DNA of 54,003 bases from positions 1-54,003 of the forward strand of contig VHAX01000001.1 of the NCBI GenBank assembly GCA_016872215.1. The letters run 5' to 3'. Positions 19,065 to 28,152 of the stretch are shown piece by piece. Under the pieces are notes generated by a model that made no database searches, had not been told where the DNA came from, and was given only the letters and a program-made list of their open reading frames with translations. Position 1 is the first letter of the stretch, and every line of letters begins with the position of its first letter. Source of the stretch: Sphingomonadales bacterium (GTDB lineage Bacteria; Bacteroidota; Bacteroidia; UBA7662). A program made the position numbers and the translations under genes.

Positions 19065-20852
19065 GTGCAACACATCCGAAACTTCTGCATTATTGCCCAC
19101 ATCGACCACGGCAAGAGCACCCTCGCTGATCGATTACTTCAAATGACCCGGACGGTCGACCCCCGTGAGCTACAAGAACAGACACTCGACAATATGGACC
19201 TGGAACGGGAACGGGGCATCACCATAAAGAGTCACGCCATACAGATGAACTATTCGCAAGGTGGTTCTGATTATGTGCTCAACTTGATCGATACACCCGG
19301 CCATGTCGATTTTTCCTACGAAGTTTCGCGTGCTATTGCCTCATGCGAGGGTGCGCTCCTGATTGTGGACGCTTCGCAGGGAATTGAGGCCCAAACCATT
19401 TCCAACCTTTACCTGGCCATGGAACACGATCTCACCATCATTCCGCTGCTCAACAAAATGGATCTGCCTGGCGCCAGCCCGGAGGAGGTATCCGATCAGA
19501 TCGTAGATCTGCTGGGATGCAGTCAGGATGACATCATACCCTGCAGTGGGAAAACTGGCTTAGGGATTGACCAGGTTCTGGAAGCCATAGTGGAGCGGAT
19601 TCCTTGTCCGAAAGGCGACCCCCATGCACCGGCTCAGGCATTGATTTTCGACTCGGTCTACAACAACTACCGGGGTGTTGTGGCCTATTTCCGGGTATTC
19701 AGCGGCAAGATACGCTCAGGGGAGCGGGTCAAATTCATTAATACCGGGCGCGAGTATATCGCCGAAGAGGTGGGCATCCTAAAGCTCAAACCTCAACCCC
19801 GCGAAGAGGTGCTCACCGGCGATGTGGGATACATCATCAGTGGTATTAAATCTGCCAGGGAGGTGCAGGTAGGCGACACCATTACCGCTCTGGAACGTCC
19901 CGCAACGGAGTCAATCAAGGGATTTGAGGTGGTTAAACCCATGGTTTTTGCAGGCATCTATCCTGTTGAGACTGAAGATTATGAGGAACTGAGGGAAAGC
20001 ATGGAAAAACTGCAACTGAACGACGCTTCGCTTGTATTCGAGCCTGAGTCATCCGCCGCCCTCGGTTTCGGATTTCGTTGCGGCTTCCTCGGCATGCTCC
20101 ATATGGAAATTATTCAGGAGCGTCTGGAACGAGAGTTCGACATGACCGTCATCACCACCGTACCCAACGTTTCCTATTACTGCACGACCACAAAGGGTAA
20201 AAAATTCACAGTCAACAACCCCAGCGACCTGCCCGATCCCAGTACCATCAACTTCATTGAGGAACCCTATATATCGGCACAGATCATTACCAAATCCGAA
20301 TTCATCGGGCCAATCATCGCTCTATGTATGAACAAAAGGGGAATCATCAAAAACCAGATTTACCTGACCACTAACCGGGTGGAAATCACTTTTGACATGC
20401 CTCTTGGAGAGATTGTTTTCGACTTCTATGATCGGCTAAAGACCATTTCGCGGGGATACGCCAGTTTCGACTACCAGCTGACTGAATACCGGCAATCCAA
20501 GCTGGTTCGAATGGACATCCGCCTCAATTCCGAGCCCGTGGATGCTTTGTCATCTCTGATTCACTCCGAAAAGGCCTATGAATTGGGTAAAAAAATGTGT
20601 GAGAAACTGAGAGAGCTTCTCCCCCGCCAGCAATTTGAAATCGCCATTCAGGCCTCCATCGGGGCAAAAATCATTGCACGTGAAACCATCAAAGCGCTCC
20701 GCAAGGATGTAACGGCCAAGTGTTATGGTGGGGATATCTCCCGCAAGCGCAAACTTTTGGAGAAACAAAAGAAAGGCAAGAAGCGAATGAGGCAGGTAGG
20801 CAATGTGGAAATCCCCCAAAATGCGTTTTTGGCCGTCTTGAAACTCGACTGA
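19065..20852 (+). CDS. lepA: elongation factor 4 (LepA), ribosome-associated GTPase
   Basis: Translation GTPase that acts on the ribosome and affects elongation or initiation quality. 595 residues, the standard length. The GTPase domain shows [16 protein letters not shown] (G1), the RGITIK switch I motif, [12 protein letters not shown] (G3) and NKMDLPGA (G4). The LepA-specific C terminus includes [21 protein letters not shown] and [15 protein letters not shown]. The start is GTG at 19065 ([16 protein letters not shown]), matching the family N terminus. The stop overlaps the folD ATG by one base (TGATG). Confidence 0.97.
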   Translation: MQHIRNFCIIAHIDHGKSTLADRLLQMTRTVDPRELQEQTLDNMDLERERGITIKSHAIQMNYSQGGSDYVLNLIDTPGHVDFSYEVSRAIASCEGALLIVDASQGIEAQTISNLYLAMEHDLTIIPLLNKMDLPGASPEEVSDQIVDLLGCSQDDIIPCSGKTGLGIDQVLEAIVERIPCPKGDPHAPAQALIFDSVYNNYRGVVAYFRVFSGKIRSGERVKFINTGREYIAEEVGILKLKPQPREEVLTGDVGYIISGIKSAREVQVGDTITALERPATESIKGFEVVKPMVFAGIYPVETEDYEELRESMEKLQLNDASLVFEPESSAALGFGFRCGFLGMLHMEIIQERLEREFDMTVITTVPNVSYYCTTTKGKKFTVNNPSDLPDPSTINFIEEPYISAQIITKSEFIGPIIALCMNKRGIIKNQIYLTTNRVEITFDMPLGEIVFDFYDRLKTISRGYASFDYQLTEYRQSKLVRMDIRLNSEPVDALSSLIHSEKAYELGKKMCEKLRELLPRQQFEIAIQASIGAKIIARETIKALRKDVTAKCYGGDISRKRKLLEKQKKGKKRMRQVGNVEIPQNAFLAVLKLD

Positions 20853-21739
20853 TGTTTACCCTGATCGACGGAAAGGCTGTGGCCGCCCAAATTCAAGCGG
20901 AACTCACACAGGAGGTTCAAAATCGTTCGATCAATGGCCTTCGTCGCCCACATCTGGCCGCAGTTTTGGTGGGTGACAATGGGGCCTCACAAACCTATGT
21001 CAACAATAAAATTCTGGCGTGCGAACGCGTCGGGTTTCGCTCAACGCTGATTAGGAAAGATCATACAATATCAGAACATGAATTACTGGCCTGTGTCGAT
21101 GAACTAAACGCCGACGTGGAGCTCGATGGTTTCATTGTACAACTTCCTCTCCCGAAGCACATCAATGCCGGGAAAATCAACGAGGCCATTCGCCCGGCGA
21201 AAGATGTAGATGGATTTCATGCCATAAACCTTGGCCGCATGCTGCTGAATCTGTCTGGGTATCTTCCGGCCACCCCGGCGGGTATCATAGAACTCCTCAG
21301 ACACTACAATATCGAGACAGAGGGCCGGCACTGTGTGGTTTTGGGGCGCAGCCATATAGTGGGTTCACCGTTGAGCGTACTGTTGGCGCGCGCTGCCTGG
21401 CCCGGCAATTGCACCGTCACCCTTTGCCACAGCAAAACCCGAAACCTCACAGAATATATACGAAATGCAGATATTCTCATCGCAGCTTTGGGTAAGCCAG
21501 GTTTTGTGCAGGGCAATTGGGTGAAAGAGGGCGCTGTGGTCATCGATGTGGGCACAACCCGTGTGCCCGATGCGTCGCGACCTTCCGGCTTTACATTGAT
21601 GGGTGATGTAGATTTTGATTCGGTTGCGCCACGCTGCAGCGCCATAACCCCTGTACCGGGTGGCGTTGGTCCTATGACCATCGCTATGTTATTGCGTAAT
21701 ACCCTGGATGCAGCTAACCATCGCCATTATGGCAGATAA
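20852..21739 (+). CDS. folD: methylenetetrahydrofolate dehydrogenase / cyclohydrolase FolD
   Basis: Interconverts 5,10-methylene-, methenyl- and 10-formyl-tetrahydrofolate, supplying one-carbon units, for example to PurH. 295 residues. Signatures are QTYVNNKILACERVG (catalytic Tyr and Lys), GFIVQLPLPKHI, KDVDGFHAINLG, GRSHIVGSPLSVLLA and PVPGGVGPMTIAML. The ATG at 20852 overlaps the lepA TGA. The upstream open frame to 20720 lies within lepA and is not FolD-like. The 3' end overlaps queE. Confidence 0.96.
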   Translation: MFTLIDGKAVAAQIQAELTQEVQNRSINGLRRPHLAAVLVGDNGASQTYVNNKILACERVGFRSTLIRKDHTISEHELLACVDELNADVELDGFIVQLPLPKHINAGKINEAIRPAKDVDGFHAINLGRMLLNLSGYLPATPAGIIELLRHYNIETEGRHCVVLGRSHIVGSPLSVLLARAAWPGNCTVTLCHSKTRNLTEYIRNADILIAALGKPGFVQGNWVKEGAVVIDVGTTRVPDASRPSGFTLMGDVDFDSVAPRCSAITPVPGGVGPMTIAMLLRNTLDAANHRHYGR

Positions 21740-22370
21740 AGAGAGCAAGAGCGAACTCATCGGCTCTCTTGTGGGCACCCTCCCCGTCATGGAGACCTTT
21801 TATACCCTTCAGGGAGAAGGTGCAAATCAGGGCAGGCCTGCATTTTTTGTTCGGCTGGGCGGATGTGATGTAGGGTGTGTTTGGTGTGATGTAAAAGATT
21901 CATGGCCTGCAGATGGGCATCCGCATCGAACTATAGAAGAATTAATTCAGGAAATTCAAGATGCCGGCACCCCTCACGTAGTGATCACGGGTGGCGAACC
22001 AACCCTATACGATTTGAATGAACTCTGCCGTTCTGTTCGTAATATGGGAGTGGCCATCTGGCTGGAAACGGCGGGAACAGGGATTATTCGGGGCATTTTT
22101 GACTGGATCTGTTTGTCACCCAAGAAATTCAAACCCGTTCTGGAAGAAAATTACCGATTGGCACATGAACTAAAGGTGGTGATTTACCATAAATCGGATT
22201 TGGAGTGGGCGCATGAACAAGCTCTGCGGGTAAACGATTCATGCGCGCTTTATCTGCAACCCGAATGGAGTCGGGAACGAGCAGTGCTGGATTTGATTAT
22301 TCCCTTTCTGCTGGAAAACCCCCGCTGGCGATTGTCGCTTCAGACCCACAAATACCTAGGTGTTCGCTGA
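21708..22370 (+). CDS. queE: 7-carboxy-7-deazaguanine synthase QueE (radical SAM)
   Basis: Radical-SAM enzyme making the 7-deazaguanine base (CDG) on the way to queuosine. 220 residues with the 4Fe-4S cluster motif C53-x3-C57-x2-C60 (GGCDVGCVWCDVK). Other conserved stretches are METFYTLQGEGANQGRPAFFVRL and VITGGEPTLYD. It overlaps folD by 32 bp if it starts at 21708. The ATG at 21729 is an equally possible start, with an 11-bp overlap. The last 16 codons including the stop are part of a 57-bp segment repeated just downstream (22381-22437). The stop is followed by an overlapping ATG (TGATG at 22368-22372) in frame with the next gene. No other queuosine genes are in the window. Confidence 0.92.
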   Translation: MQLTIAIMADKESKSELIGSLVGTLPVMETFYTLQGEGANQGRPAFFVRLGGCDVGCVWCDVKDSWPADGHPHRTIEELIQEIQDAGTPHVVITGGEPTLYDLNELCRSVRNMGVAIWLETAGTGIIRGIFDWICLSPKKFKPVLEENYRLAHELKVVIYHKSDLEWAHEQALRVNDSCALYLQPEWSRERAVLDLIIPFLLENPRWRLSLQTHKYLGVR

Positions 22371-22437
22371 TGCGCATTCCAAAAATCCCGCTGGCGATTG
22401 TCGCTTCAGACCCACAAATACCTGGGTGTTCACTGAT
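22315..22437 (+). repeat. tandem duplication of the queE 3' end
   Basis: The 57 bp at 22315-22371, coding the end of QueE with its stop codon, recur at 22381-22437 with four mismatches. The period is 66 bp with a 9-bp spacer. Because 66 is a multiple of three, all frames are preserved across both copies, and the frame of the downstream PorE-like gene stays open through them. Confidence 0.9.
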
Positions 22438-22459
22438 AGGTAGAGCACAAGTTTTCAGC

Positions 22460-24391
22460 ATGCCAGCGTCCAAACTCTTAAAGGCATGGGGTTTGTCCCG
22501 GATCATCTACTTAATTTTATTTCTCTGTTTTCCTTATTTTAATTTCCTTCTTGCGCAACCCGGGCCTGTTCCCGAAAAGGCCAAAAAGATGTATCAAAAG
22601 GGACTCATTCTGCTTCAGGAACGGGATTTTGAAGGGGCTATCAGTGTATTGGAATCTACCGTAAGCAAATATCCACAATATGGCAGGGCCCAATTGACAT
22701 TGGCCGAATTGTATCTGCAGGCAGGCCGCAGCGAACAAGCCATGGCAGCCTTTCAGGAGTTGCATAAAAGGGAACCTGATTTATCCTTTCGTCCCCTTTG
22801 GCATTTGGCCAGAATAGCCCACAGCAGAGAAGCGTTCGAATCATCGGCTGCCTACTGGATCGAGCTGCTGGATTACCTCAATATCCCCGAGGAAACCAGA
22901 AGAGAGGCGCAAAAGGGCAAAGACGACGCCCTATTTGCCTCAGAAGCCATCCGAAATCCCGTGCCCTACTCGCCTATTAACCTAGGCGGATGGGTCAACT
23001 CATCCGACGATGAATACATCCCGCTATTTAATGCGGACCATTCTCAGCTCATCTTTACCCGCTTGATCGACAACAAGCAAGAGGATTTATTGTCGGTCCG
23101 TTTCTCCAATGGGGAACCAGTTGAGAATGCTGTGGCACTTCCGCCTCCGTTGAACAGCCCTTCCAACGAAGGGGGGCATACAATGAGTCAGGACGGGCGC
23201 TTGATTATTTTCACCGCCTGCAACCGGGCCGACGGCAAAGGGAGCTGCGATTTATACAGCAGTATGCTGACCTCCAGCGGCTGGAGTACGCCGGTTAATC
23301 TGGGCACCCCGATCAATTCCCCCAGTTGGGAGTCGCAACCCAGTCTTTCATTTGATGGGAGAACGCTTTATTTCACCTCCAAAAGACCAGGAGGCAGTGG
23401 GGGCACTGACATTTGGATGAGTCGTTTGCAACCATCTGGCACATGGGGCGTCCCGGTTCCGCTCGATATGGGTGTCAACACGCCCGGTGATGAAAAGTTC
23501 CCCTTTATGCACCCCGATGACCACACCCTGTATTTCACTTCAACAGGTCACCCCGGGATGGGAAAATCAGATTTGTTTGTTGCACGACGTGGAGCCAAAG
23601 GATACTTCGAAAAGGCCATAAATTTAGGCTATCCCATCAATACCATCGGAGAAGAAAGCGGGTTGTTTGTATCGAGGGATGGTCAATTTGCCCTGATTAG
23701 TTCGCAGAGACCGGGTGGATATGGACGTGGTGATTTGTATCGCCTTGAACTACCTCATCCCTCCAGGCCGCTTTTGGCATCGTTTGTCGCCGGATCGGTC
23801 GTTGACTCAACAAGTGGTCGGCCGCTTGAGGCGCAGGTTGAGATCGTACGCCTCGCAGACGGTGTGTCGGTCTACAAAACACAAACTCTTCCGGTCGACG
23901 GTGGTTTTCTGACGAGCTTACCTCGTCAGGAGCGCTATGCTTTTCAGGTACAAAAAAATGGATATTTATTGTATAGCCAACATTTTGACTTGAATGTCGA
24001 CACAGCTAACGCGCGGTTCATGATTCCCCTTTCGCCTGTGCAGGCAGGCCGTGAGGTGGTCCTGCAAAATGTGTTTTTTGCCCACAATGAGTCGATATTG
24101 GACACAATGTCGCGCACCGAAATCGTAAAACTGGCTGAATTTCTGACCCTGAACCTAGAACTACGTCTGGAAATTCAAGGTCATACCGACCATGTGGGAC
24201 CAGATGATGCCAACCTTCTGCTGTCAGACCGCCGCGCCAAAAGTGTTTATGACGCCCTTATTGCTCAAGGCATTGGTAATCAGCGCCTTACATATAAAGG
24301 ATATGGTGAAACGCGACCGGTTGCCAGCAACCTGTCGGAATTAGGTAGAAGTAAGAACCGCCGAACTTCATTCGTGGTATTGCCTAATTGA
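22460..24391 (+). CDS. PorE-like OmpA-family protein (TPR, beta-propeller, CRD, OmpA)
   Basis: Periplasmic or outer-membrane-associated peptidoglycan-binding protein of 643 residues. Order: signal peptide (1-33, ...PYFNFLLAQ); TPR-like helices (about 38-160); WD40/PD40-like propeller blades (about 190-430, with repeats such as DGRTLYFTSKRPGGSGGTDIW and DHTLYFTSTGHPGMGKSDLFV); a carboxypeptidase-regulatory-like domain (about 435-505); and a C-terminal OmpA domain (530-643) with LEIQGHTDHVG, SDRRAKSVYDALI and YGETRPVASN. This is the domain order known for PorE, a type IX secretion accessory protein in Porphyromonas. Orthology is inferred, and other OmpA/PD40 proteins look similar. The ATG at 22460 gives a normal signal peptide. 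An alternative ATG at 22370 overlapping the queE stop would add 30 residues made largely of the duplicated repeat. Confidence 0.85.
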   Translation: MPASKLLKAWGLSRIIYLILFLCFPYFNFLLAQPGPVPEKAKKMYQKGLILLQERDFEGAISVLESTVSKYPQYGRAQLTLAELYLQAGRSEQAMAAFQELHKREPDLSFRPLWHLARIAHSREAFESSAAYWIELLDYLNIPEETRREAQKGKDDALFASEAIRNPVPYSPINLGGWVNSSDDEYIPLFNADHSQLIFTRLIDNKQEDLLSVRFSNGEPVENAVALPPPLNSPSNEGGHTMSQDGRLIIFTACNRADGKGSCDLYSSMLTSSGWSTPVNLGTPINSPSWESQPSLSFDGRTLYFTSKRPGGSGGTDIWMSRLQPSGTWGVPVPLDMGVNTPGDEKFPFMHPDDHTLYFTSTGHPGMGKSDLFVARRGAKGYFEKAINLGYPINTIGEESGLFVSRDGQFALISSQRPGGYGRGDLYRLELPHPSRPLLASFVAGSVVDSTSGRPLEAQVEIVRLADGVSVYKTQTLPVDGGFLTSLPRQERYAFQVQKNGYLLYSQHFDLNVDTANARFMIPLSPVQAGREVVLQNVFFAHNESILDTMSRTEIVKLAEFLTLNLELRLEIQGHTDHVGPDDANLLLSDRRAKSVYDALIAQGIGNQRLTYKGYGETRPVASNLSELGRSKNRRTSFVVLPN

Positions 24392-24419
24392 GGGGTCGTG
24401 GTATTGCCAGATTCATGGG
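24372..24419 (+). repeat. 24-bp tandem duplication at the end of the PorE-like gene
   Basis: Two adjacent 24-bp units, 24372-24395 and 24396-24419, share a 13-base identical start (TCGTGGTATTGCC) and 20 of 24 bases overall. The first unit spans the last codons and stop of the PorE-like gene; the second is downstream. Confidence 0.7.
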
Positions 24420-24519
24420 CTTGGGCGCGTCCCGGAAATTTTGTTGATTAACAAGGTGTGTAAAATGGGTTAAACCCGTTTCAATTTCAGCGCTGAAGCT
24501 GGCTCTCCATTTCAGACCA

Positions 24520-25356
24520 TCATGCACCTAAAGCCGCGCGTCTGATTCTCACCAATACCTCCAATAATTGTGACAAATCATGCAGGGGCAGCATATTGGC
24601 TCCATCCGACAATGCCTTCGATGGGTTTGGGTGGGTTTCAATAAACAGACCATCGGCACCCGCGGCGACCGAGGCTTTGGCGATCAGAGGGATCAGTTCA
24701 GGCCTTCCCCCGGTAACTCCCGCGGACTGATTGGGAATTTGCAAGGAATGTGTCACATCCATCAAAACAGGGACCTTCAATTGTTGCATATCATGGATGT
24801 TCCGGAAATCGACCACCAGATCTTGGTAACCAAAAGAATTGCCTCGTTCGGTCAGCCAGATCTTTTGATTTCCAGTGGCTGACACTTTTTCAATCGCAAA
24901 CTGCATCGAACCAGCCGATGAAAATTGTCCCTTTTTAATGTTGACCCCCTTGCCCGTGGCTCCTGCTGCCTGCAGCAATTCGGTTTGTCGACACAAAAAA
25001 GCAGGTATCTGAATTACATCTGCAACTTCCGCCGCTAGAGCGGCCTCATCGGCCTCGTGAATATCGGTCAGAACAGGTAGCGACAACTGTCTGCGCACCT
25101 CAGAGAGAGATTGTAGTCCAGCCTCATCGCCCGGGCCAGTGTAGGAACGCAAGCTGCTTCGGTTCGCTTTCCGGTAGGAGGCTTTGAAGACATAGGGTAT
25201 ATGGAGCCGTTCGCACACATCTTTGACCCTCGAGGCGACTTCCAGGCAGAGTTCCGTTGACTCCGTTACACATGGTCCGGCCACCAAAAAGAAATTTCCT
25301 CGGCTATTCCTTTCGGGATCTGAATTCCAAAGTCCCTCAAGCGCGGCCTGAATCAT
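24520..25356 (-). CDS. kdsA: 3-deoxy-8-phosphooctulonate synthase KdsA, metal-dependent type
   Basis: Condenses phosphoenolpyruvate with arabinose-5-phosphate to Kdo-8-phosphate for lipopolysaccharide inner core, in the cytoplasm. 278 residues. Family motifs are FKASYRKANRSS, VLTDIHE, IQIPAFLCRQTELL, NIKKGQF, TERGNSFGYQDLVVDFR and FIETHPNPSKALSDG. Cys29 in VAGPCVTES is the residue that marks the metal-dependent class; the Escherichia coli enzyme has Asn at this place. The ATG at 25356 overlaps the stop of the upstream glycosyltransferase as ATGA, so the two are co-translated. Its presence implies a Kdo-containing outer membrane. Confidence 0.95.
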   Translation of the reverse strand: MIQAALEGLWNSDPERNSRGNFFLVAGPCVTESTELCLEVASRVKDVCERLHIPYVFKASYRKANRSSLRSYTGPGDEAGLQSLSEVRRQLSLPVLTDIHEADEAALAAEVADVIQIPAFLCRQTELLQAAGATGKGVNIKKGQFSSAGSMQFAIEKVSATGNQKIWLTERGNSFGYQDLVVDFRNIHDMQQLKVPVLMDVTHSLQIPNQSAGVTGGRPELIPLIAKASVAAGADGLFIETHPNPSKALSDGANMLPLHDLSQLLEVLVRIRRAALGA

Positions 25357-26123
25357 AACAATGTATCGTTACCTGATTTTATTTCCCTGCGCAATCCTCT
25401 CCCCTTTGCCCTTAAACTCCACCATTTTAATTTCAGTACCCCGAAGGCTGCCTCCTTCACGATTCCCCGGGTCATTTTACTTTGACCAAGCGTACGATCC
25501 GTAAAGATAATGGTGACTTCCTCGACACGAAAACCATAAAACCAGGCCTTAAACTTCATTTCAATCTGAAAGGCGTATCCCACAAATTTTATTTCATTCA
25601 GGTCGATGCTCTGCAATACCCTGCGCCTGTAACACTTGAAACCGGCTGTGGCATCATTCACTGGCATGCCAGTGATGAATCGTACATACCACGAGGCAAA
25701 TACAGAAAGAAGTACACGACTAAGGGGCCAGTTCACTACATTGATGCCCGATATATAGCGCGATCCGATGGCCATGTCGGCACCCGCAATACAGGCCGTT
25801 CGGAGTCGTGACAGGTCGTCGGGATTGTGTGAAAAGTCGCAATCCATTTCGAAAATATACTCATACGAACGCTCCAGGGCCCATCGAAAAGCTGCGATGT
25901 AAGCCGTACCCAGTCCCTGTTTGTCCGAGCGCTCCAGAATGTGTAGTCGATGCGCATACTGCGCCATTTTTCCCTTCACCAATCCGGCGGTTCCGTCGGG
26001 CGAACCGTCATCCACTACCAGCACATCGAAGTTGGGTGTAAGAGAGAACACCTTATCCAACATCGCTTCGATGTTTTCTTTTTCATTATAGGTGGGAATT
26101 ATCACCAGGGAGTCGGATGACAC
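25353..26123 (-). CDS. polyprenol monophosphomannose synthase (dolichol-P-mannose synthase-like GT2)
   Basis: Family 2 glycosyltransferase predicted to transfer mannose (or another sugar) from a nucleotide sugar to a polyprenyl phosphate at the inner membrane face. 256 residues. The GT-A fold is evident from VIIPTYNEKENIEAML, VLVVDDGSPDGTA (DxD-like), EMDCDFSHNPDDL and KYRI-like features such as GSRYISG. Late conserved blocks are NDATAGFKCYRR and QIEMKFKAWFYGFRVEEVTIIFTDR. No long C-terminal membrane domain is present. The frame opens upstream at a TTG (26168), but GTG at 26123 gives MSSDSLVIIPTYNE, which fits the family. A near-consensus promoter box (TATTATTG, minus, 26144-26151) lies just upstream of it. 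Confidence 0.88.
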   Translation of the reverse strand: MSSDSLVIIPTYNEKENIEAMLDKVFSLTPNFDVLVVDDGSPDGTAGLVKGKMAQYAHRLHILERSDKQGLGTAYIAAFRWALERSYEYIFEMDCDFSHNPDDLSRLRTACIAGADMAIGSRYISGINVVNWPLSRVLLSVFASWYVRFITGMPVNDATAGFKCYRRRVLQSIDLNEIKFVGYAFQIEMKFKAWFYGFRVEEVTIIFTDRTLGQSKMTRGIVKEAAFGVLKLKWWSLRAKGRGLRREIKSGNDTLL

Positions 26124-26176
26124 AGCATTTATGTTTGGCTTTGCAATAATAAATAGGTGGATCGACAATTTCCTTC

Positions 26177-26184
26177 TATTTTTG
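26177..26184 (+). promoter_or_regulatory. Bacteroidota -7 promoter element for ruvB
   Basis: TATTTTTG ends 5 nt before the ruvB ATG. It excludes the longer open frame starting at 26157 and implies a leaderless transcript. Confidence 0.6.
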
Positions 26185-26189
26185 GATTA

Positions 26190-27221
26190 ATGTCGAGGAA
26201 TCCCCTAACCAACAGCGATGCCGGTGCACAGGATTCGCAGGAACGCGAACTGGAACGATATCTGCGGCCCCGCAGTTTCGATGATTTTACCGGACAAAAG
26301 GAAATTCTGGCCAATCTTCAAGTATTCGTTCAGGCAGCGCGATTGCGTTCGGAATCACTCGACCACGTTTTACTCCATGGCCCACCCGGATTGGGCAAAA
26401 CGACATTGGCCCACATCATCGCCAATGAAATGGAGGCAGGCGTCAAAATCTCCAGCGGTCCCGTCTTGGAAAAACCAGGAGATTTAGCTGGACTGCTCAC
26501 CAGTCTCGACACAGGTGATGTGCTGTTTATAGATGAAATCCACCGGCTGAGTCCGGTTGTAGAGGAGTACCTGTATTCGGCCATGGAAGACTACCGCATC
26601 GACATCATGATCGACAGCGGACCGAATGCGCGAAGCGTACAAATTACCCTAAATCCATTTACCCTCATCGGGGCCACCACCCGTTCTGGATTATTGACCT
26701 CACCGCTCCGCGCCCGCTTTGGAATTAATGCAAGACTAGAATATTACGATGCTAAACTCCTGACTACAATTGTGTTGCGATCAGCCGACATACTTAAAGT
26801 GCCGATAGAAGAACCTGGTGCCTTCGAGATTGCCCGCCGCTCACGCGGAACCCCAAGAATTGCCAACGCCTTGCTACGGAGAACGCGCGACTTTGCCCAG
26901 GTAAAGGGCAAGGGCATCATCACCTCCGATATAGCGAAAATTGCGCTCGAGGCTCTGCACGTCGACCAGCACGGTCTGGATGAGATGGACAATCGAATTC
27001 TTCGAACGGTTGTTGAGAAGTTCAAAGGGGGACCCGTGGGCCTCACCACCATTGCCACTGCAGTTGGCGAAGATCCGGGGACGATTGAAGAGGTATATGA
27101 GCCATTTTTGATTCAGGAAGGATACCTAAAACGTACACCCCGGGGTCGCGAGGCTACGGAAGCAGCTTACAAGCATTTAGGAGCGGCACCTCCCGGTTAC
27201 AATCCGGAACTTTTCTCCTAA
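26190..27221 (+). CDS. ruvB: Holliday junction branch-migration ATPase RuvB
   Basis: Hexameric motor that drives branch migration with RuvA during recombination. 343 residues. Visible are [15 protein letters not shown], Walker [12 protein letters not shown], Walker [20 protein letters not shown], sensor [19 protein letters not shown] and the C-terminal winged-helix part ([33 protein letters not shown]). The ATG at 26190 is favoured by the promoter box 5 nt upstream. ruvA is not in this window. The gene is divergent from the glycosyltransferase-kdsA operon. Confidence 0.97.
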   Translation: MSRNPLTNSDAGAQDSQERELERYLRPRSFDDFTGQKEILANLQVFVQAARLRSESLDHVLLHGPPGLGKTTLAHIIANEMEAGVKISSGPVLEKPGDLAGLLTSLDTGDVLFIDEIHRLSPVVEEYLYSAMEDYRIDIMIDSGPNARSVQITLNPFTLIGATTRSGLLTSPLRARFGINARLEYYDAKLLTTIVLRSADILKVPIEEPGAFEIARRSRGTPRIANALLRRTRDFAQVKGKGIITSDIAKIALEALHVDQHGLDEMDNRILRTVVEKFKGGPVGLTTIATAVGEDPGTIEEVYEPFLIQEGYLKRTPRGREATEAAYKHLGAAPPGYNPELFS

Positions 27222-27358
27222 TTATGCCATTCTTCTACTTACGGGACCGACCATACTATCGAGCCAACAATTCTCCTAAGCCGACCGATCCCCTCATCCA
27301 GTCGTCCTTTTAAACCGATAATTTTCCTAAGCCAAAGGAGCCAATCGATACATTCGGG
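27222..27358. other. intergenic gap with short degenerate repeats
   Basis: Lies between convergent ruvB and dapB. Two copies of AATTyTCCTAAGCC occur at 27269-27282 and 27320-27333. They resemble the last bases of ruvB (TTCTCCTAA, 27213-27221). No convincing terminator or ORF is seen. Confidence 0.5.
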
Positions 27359-28123
27359 TTAAATTCCCTTTAGTACATCTCCGAATTCAAACACGCCCGT
27401 TCGACCCACAATCCAACGCGCAGCACTGAGGGCACCCTCAGCAAATGCATTTCGATCGAATGCGGTATGTTGCAAGATGATTTCGTCACGTGTACTGCGA
27501 AAAATCAACTTGTGCGTGCCCACTACCCCATCAACCCGATGCGATACAATCGGAATGCCTCCGGCAGATGGTTCACGTAACCCGTCCGGTTCGAGTTGCG
27601 CCGATACCCGCTGCGACAAAGTAATAGCTGTACCACTGGGAGCATCTCTTTTTTCCGTATGGTGTATTTCTTCGATACCGATATTATAGTTTGGCCATGG
27701 ACCCATACATTGTGCCATCCGCTCTGCCAGTTCCCAAAAAAGATGTACACCCACCGAAAAATTGGTGGCACAGAGCATAGCGCCGCCCTTTGATTGGCAC
27801 AATTCAGCCATCCGATCGTATTCCGAATACCAGCCGGTTGTGCCCACCACAACAGGGATGCCCCGCTCTATACAAGCGCGTATGTGGCATGCTGCAGCTG
27901 AGGGGGCCGAAAATTCGATTGCGACATCCATGGGAGGTAAATCCGGCGGGAATTTATAAACAGCTGGCAAAAAGGTGGACTCCTGGCTATGCCATACCAC
28001 TTCAAAACCCTGTTCTGCGGCTATTTTATGGATGGCTTTTCCCATTTTGCCATAACCCAGCAAACCGATCCGCAATTTGGGCAGTTCGGATCGATTCGCG
28101 TTGCTTCCCAAATTATGGGTCAT
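27359..28123 (-). CDS. dapB: 4-hydroxy-tetrahydrodipicolinate reductase DapB
   Basis: Reduces the product of DapA to tetrahydrodipicolinate in the lysine/diaminopimelate pathway. 254 residues. The nucleotide-binding loop is GLLGYGKMGKAI. The catalytic block EIHHTEKRDAPSGTA holds the His pair and Lys. EFSAPSAAACHI and the ATNFSVGVHLFWEL stretch are also typical. I start at the ATG at 28123, since the upstream open frame (to 28234) lies within the neighbouring DUF5683 gene and lacks DapB character. It follows parA-parB-DUF5683 on the minus strand after 29 nt, a gene order known in Bacteroidota. dapA is elsewhere in the window (44322-45212). Confidence 0.95.
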   Translation of the reverse strand: MTHNLGSNANRSELPKLRIGLLGYGKMGKAIHKIAAEQGFEVVWHSQESTFLPAVYKFPPDLPPMDVAIEFSAPSAAACHIRACIERGIPVVVGTTGWYSEYDRMAELCQSKGGAMLCATNFSVGVHLFWELAERMAQCMGPWPNYNIGIEEIHHTEKRDAPSGTAITLSQRVSAQLEPDGLREPSAGGIPIVSHRVDGVVGTHKLIFRSTRDEIILQHTAFDRNAFAEGALSAARWIVGRTGVFEFGDVLKGI

Positions 28124-28152
28124 AGATGCACATTCAAATCGTGAAGATACCT

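Noticed and set aside
20676-20691. parS-like sequence (GCACGTGAAACC) resembling the TGTTTCACGTGAAACA consensus
   Set aside because: Only one half matches well, and the bases encode the conserved LepA residues IARET, so coding constraint explains them.
22241-22459. Upstream extension of the PorE-like frame through the queE end
   Set aside because: It overlaps queE, shows only the duplicated repeat as peptide, and would bury the signal peptide. Kept only as an alternative start at 22370.
24461-24480. GGGTTAAACCC inverted repeat between the PorE-like gene and kdsA
   Set aside because: Arms of only four bases and no T-run; not supportable as a terminator or operator.
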